Positions 61,758-64,000 of a stretch of 64,000 bases of DNA are shown piece after piece. The number at the start of each line of letters is the position of its first letter. Within the stretch, counting starts at the first letter, position 1. The DNA comes from Streptomyces broussonetiae (lineage in GTDB: Bacteria; Actinomycetota; Actinomycetes; Streptomycetales; Streptomycetaceae), in contig NZ_CP047020.1 of the NCBI RefSeq assembly GCF_009796285.1, positions 7,254,001 to 7,318,000 of the forward strand, written 5' to 3'. Both the position numbers and the translations under genes were made by a program. The notes beneath the pieces are model-generated. The model was not told where the DNA came from. It was given only the letters and a program-made list of their open reading frames with translations, and did not search any database.

Positions 61758-63095
61758 GTGTCCGACGCTGAACTGGTCCTGCGCTCGACGCGCGTCATCA
61801 CTCCGGAAGGGACGCGGGCGGCCACGGTCACCGTGTCGGCGGGGAAGATCACGGCCGTGCTGCCGTACGACGCCGAGGTCCCGGCGGGTGCGCGGCTGGA
61901 GGACTTCGGCGACCACGTCCTGCTGCCCGGCCTGGTCGACACCCACGTGCACGTCAACGACCCCGGCCGTACCGAGTGGGAGGGCTTCTGGACCGCCACG
62001 CGCGCGGCGGCGGCCGGCGGCATCACGACCCTGGTCGACATGCCGCTCAACTCCCTCCCGCCCACCACGACCGTGCAGAACCTGCGGGTGAAGCAGGACG
62101 TGGCCCGCGACAAGGCGCACATCGACGTCGGCTTCTGGGGCGGCGCCCTGCCCGACAACGTCAAGGACCTGCGCCCGCTCCACGACGCCGGCGTCTTCGG
62201 CTTCAAGGCGTTCCTGTCCCCGTCCGGCGTCGACGAGTTCCCGCACCTGGACCAGGACCAGCTCGCCCAGTCGCTGGCGGAGATCGCCGGCTTCGACGGG
62301 CTGCTGATCGTGCACGCCGAGGACCCGCACCACCTCGCCGCCGCCCCGCAGCACGGCGGACCCAGGTACGCCGACTTCCTCGCCTCCCGCCCGCGCGACG
62401 CCGAGGACACGGCCATCGCCACCCTGATCGCGCAGGCCAAGCGGCTCGACGCACGCGTGCACATCCTGCACCTGTCCTCCAGCGACGCGCTGCCGCTGAT
62501 CCGGGCCGCCCGCGCCGAGGGTGTCCGCGTCACCGTGGAGACCTGCCCCCATTACCTGACCCTGACCGCCGAGGAAGTCCCGGACGGCGCCAGCGAGTTC
62601 AAGTGCTGCCCGCCCATCCGCGAGGCCGCCAACCAGGACCTGCTGTGGCAGGCGCTGGCCGACGGCACCGTCGACTGCGTCGTCACCGACCACTCGCCCT
62701 CCACCGCCGACCTGAAGACCGACGACTTCGCCACCGCCTGGGGCGGCATCTCCGGCCTCCAGCTCAGCCTGTCCGCCGTATGGACCGAGGCCCGCAGGCG
62801 CGGCCACGGCCTGGAGGACGTCGTGCGCTGGATGTCCGAGCGGACCGCCGCACTCGTCGGCCTGGACCAGAAGGGCGCCATCGCACCCGGCCGCGACGCC
62901 GACTTCGCCGTCCTCGCCCCGGACGAGACCTTCACCGTCGACCCGGTCGCCCTCCAGCACCGCAACCGGGTCACCGCGTACGCCGGCAGGACCCTGCACG
63001 GCGTCGTGAAGTCCACCTGGCTGCGCGGCGAACGCATCGTCCACGACGGCGAGTTCACCGAGCCGAAGGGCACGCTGCTCGCCCGCCCCCAGTGA
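61758..63095 (+). CDS. allB: Allantoinase
   Basis: Binuclear metal hydrolase of 445 residues opening allantoin to allantoate. His63 and His65 (DTHVHVNDPG) bind metal, the carboxylated Lys is in GFKAFLSPSG, further ligands are in IVHAEDPHH and HILHLSSSDA, and the catalytic Asp in VVTDHSPS. GTG 61758 has GAGAGGGG about eight bases upstream. It is divergent from allR and followed 53 bases later by allantoicase. Confidence 0.95.
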   Translation: MSDAELVLRSTRVITPEGTRAATVTVSAGKITAVLPYDAEVPAGARLEDFGDHVLLPGLVDTHVHVNDPGRTEWEGFWTATRAAAAGGITTLVDMPLNSLPPTTTVQNLRVKQDVARDKAHIDVGFWGGALPDNVKDLRPLHDAGVFGFKAFLSPSGVDEFPHLDQDQLAQSLAEIAGFDGLLIVHAEDPHHLAAAPQHGGPRYADFLASRPRDAEDTAIATLIAQAKRLDARVHILHLSSSDALPLIRAARAEGVRVTVETCPHYLTLTAEEVPDGASEFKCCPPIREAANQDLLWQALADGTVDCVVTDHSPSTADLKTDDFATAWGGISGLQLSLSAVWTEARRRGHGLEDVVRWMSERTAALVGLDQKGAIAPGRDADFAVLAPDETFTVDPVALQHRNRVTAYAGRTLHGVVKSTWLRGERIVHDGEFTEPKGTLLARPQ

Positions 63096-63148
63096 GCCAC
63101 CCCGCACCAGCGGGCCGGCCGACGCACAGAAAGGAAACCCTGATCACC

Positions 63149-64000
63149 GTGACGGCGACCCCCAGCTTCACCGGCGACGCGAACCCCTACGGAGGCGGCG
63201 ACCCGTACGCGGACTACCGCACCGCCGACTTCCCCTTCACCCAGTACGCCAACCTCGCCGACCGGCAGCTCGGCGCCGGTGTCGTCGCCGCCAATGACGA
63301 GTTCTTCGCCCAGCGCGAGAACCTCCTGGTGCCCGAGCGGGCCGAGTTCGACCCCGAGCACTTCGGGCACAAGGGCAAGATCATGGACGGCTGGGAGACC
63401 CGCCGCCGGCGCGGTGTCTCGGCCGGGCACCCGTGGCCCACCGCCGAGGACCACGACTGGGCACTGGTCCGTCTCGGCGCGCCCGGCGTGATCCGCGGCA
63501 TCGTCGTCGACACGGCCCACTTCCGCGGCAACTACCCCCAGGCCGTCTCGGTCGAGGCCGCCTGCGTCCCCGGTTCCCCGTCCCCTCAGGAACTGCTGGG
63601 CGACGACGTGAAGTGGACGACGATCGTCCCGCGCACCCCGGTCGGCGGACATGCGGCCAACGGCTTCGAGGTCGGCGTCGAGGCGCGCTTCACGCATCTG
63701 CGCGTCAACCAGCACCCCGACGGCGGCATCGCCCGCCTGCGGGTCTACGGCGAGGTGGTACCGGACCCGCAGTGGCTCGGTGTGCTCGGCACCTTCGACG
63801 TGGTCGCCCTGGAGAACGGCGGCCAGGTCCAGGACGCCTCCAACCTCTTCTACTCCCCGGCCACCAACACCATCCAGCCGGGCCGCTCCCGCAAGATGGA
63901 CGACGGCTGGGAGACCCGCCGCCGCCGAGACCAGGGCAACGACTGGATCCGCTACCAGCTGGCCGCCCAGGCGCAGATCCGTGCGATCGAGATCGACACC
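63149..64000 (+). CDS. alc: Allantoicase (runs off the window end)
   Basis: Hydrolyses allantoate to ureidoglycolate and urea. 284 codons are visible before the window ends. Both allantoicase repeats are seen: GHKGKIMDGWETRRRR in the first and PGRSRKMDDGWETRRRR in the second, with VRLGAPGVIRGIVVDTAHFRGN in between (quoted in parts). GTG 63149 is the likely start; AAGGAAA lies about 12 bases upstream, rather far, and an in-frame CTG at 63140 cannot be excluded. Operon with allB. Confidence 0.93.
   Translation, partial: MTATPSFTGDANPYGGGDPYADYRTADFPFTQYANLADRQLGAGVVAANDEFFAQRENLLVPERAEFDPEHFGHKGKIMDGWETRRRRGVSAGHPWPTAEDHDWALVRLGAPGVIRGIVVDTAHFRGNYPQAVSVEAACVPGSPSPQELLGDDVKWTTIVPRTPVGGHAANGFEVGVEARFTHLRVNQHPDGGIARLRVYGEVVPDPQWLGVLGTFDVVALENGGQVQDASNLFYSPATNTIQPGRSRKMDDGWETRRRRDQGNDWIRYQLAAQAQIRAIEIDT

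Overview
The window is high-GC DNA with gene content, start codons (many GTG), leaderless promoters and rare TTA codons that fit a Streptomyces chromosome. The purine/allantoin/glyoxylate block matches my memory of the AllR-controlled region of S. coelicolor. No mobile elements, rRNA, tRNA or CRISPR arrays were seen.

Layout. 151-3527: purine permease, XdhC and a LysE exporter. 3638-5750: SRPBCC protein, a polysaccharide-deacetylase lipoprotein and a phosphoribosyltransferase. 5912-14690: a tightly coupled five-gene operon (trypsin-like protease, PknG-type kinase, VWA/zinc-ribbon protein, four-helix membrane protein, solute-binding protein) that looks like an enlarged relative of the mycobacterial PknG-GlnX-GlnH sensor. 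Its first gene carries a TTA codon. 14839-19693: secreted trypsin, a giant LAL regulator and a GAF-LuxR regulator. 19810-24231: two acyl-CoA synthetases and an HpnH-type radical SAM enzyme. 24270-25403: a zinc-ribbon protein with an Mrr-like C-terminus.

25642-39724 is the catabolic core: gcl, catalase, glxR and hyi, then uraD-uraH-uricase, two NCS2 permeases and 8-oxoguanine deaminase. It is completed at the right edge by malate synthase (57727-59352), an IclR regulator (AllR), allantoinase and a truncated allantoicase. Purines are imported, oxidised to urate and opened to allantoin. Urate oxidation yields H2O2, which the catalase would remove. Allantoin is cut to glyoxylate, which leaves through Gcl/GlxR or malate synthase. 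XdhC and a MocA-like protein would mature the xanthine dehydrogenase, whose structural genes lie outside the window.

I read a shared regulatory code directly from the DNA. Fifteen-base palindromes close to TTCCGCNNTNTGGAA occur in pairs exactly 21 bases apart at gcl, hyi, aceB and allR, with a single or half-paired copy at the catalase gene. A second palindrome, TCAACA-N3-TGTTGA, lies at the uraD and catalase -35 elements and near aceB and allB.

39821-57672 between the two halves of the purine block is accessory: AraC/NmrA, MFS/HxlR, thioesterase, secreted proteases, an aminotransferase with a divergent HxlR-like regulator, a VWA/PPC membrane pair, two divergent NIS siderophore synthetases, an auxiliary tryptophanyl-tRNA synthetase behind a Trp-Trp leader-peptide attenuator, and a HipA-like kinase.
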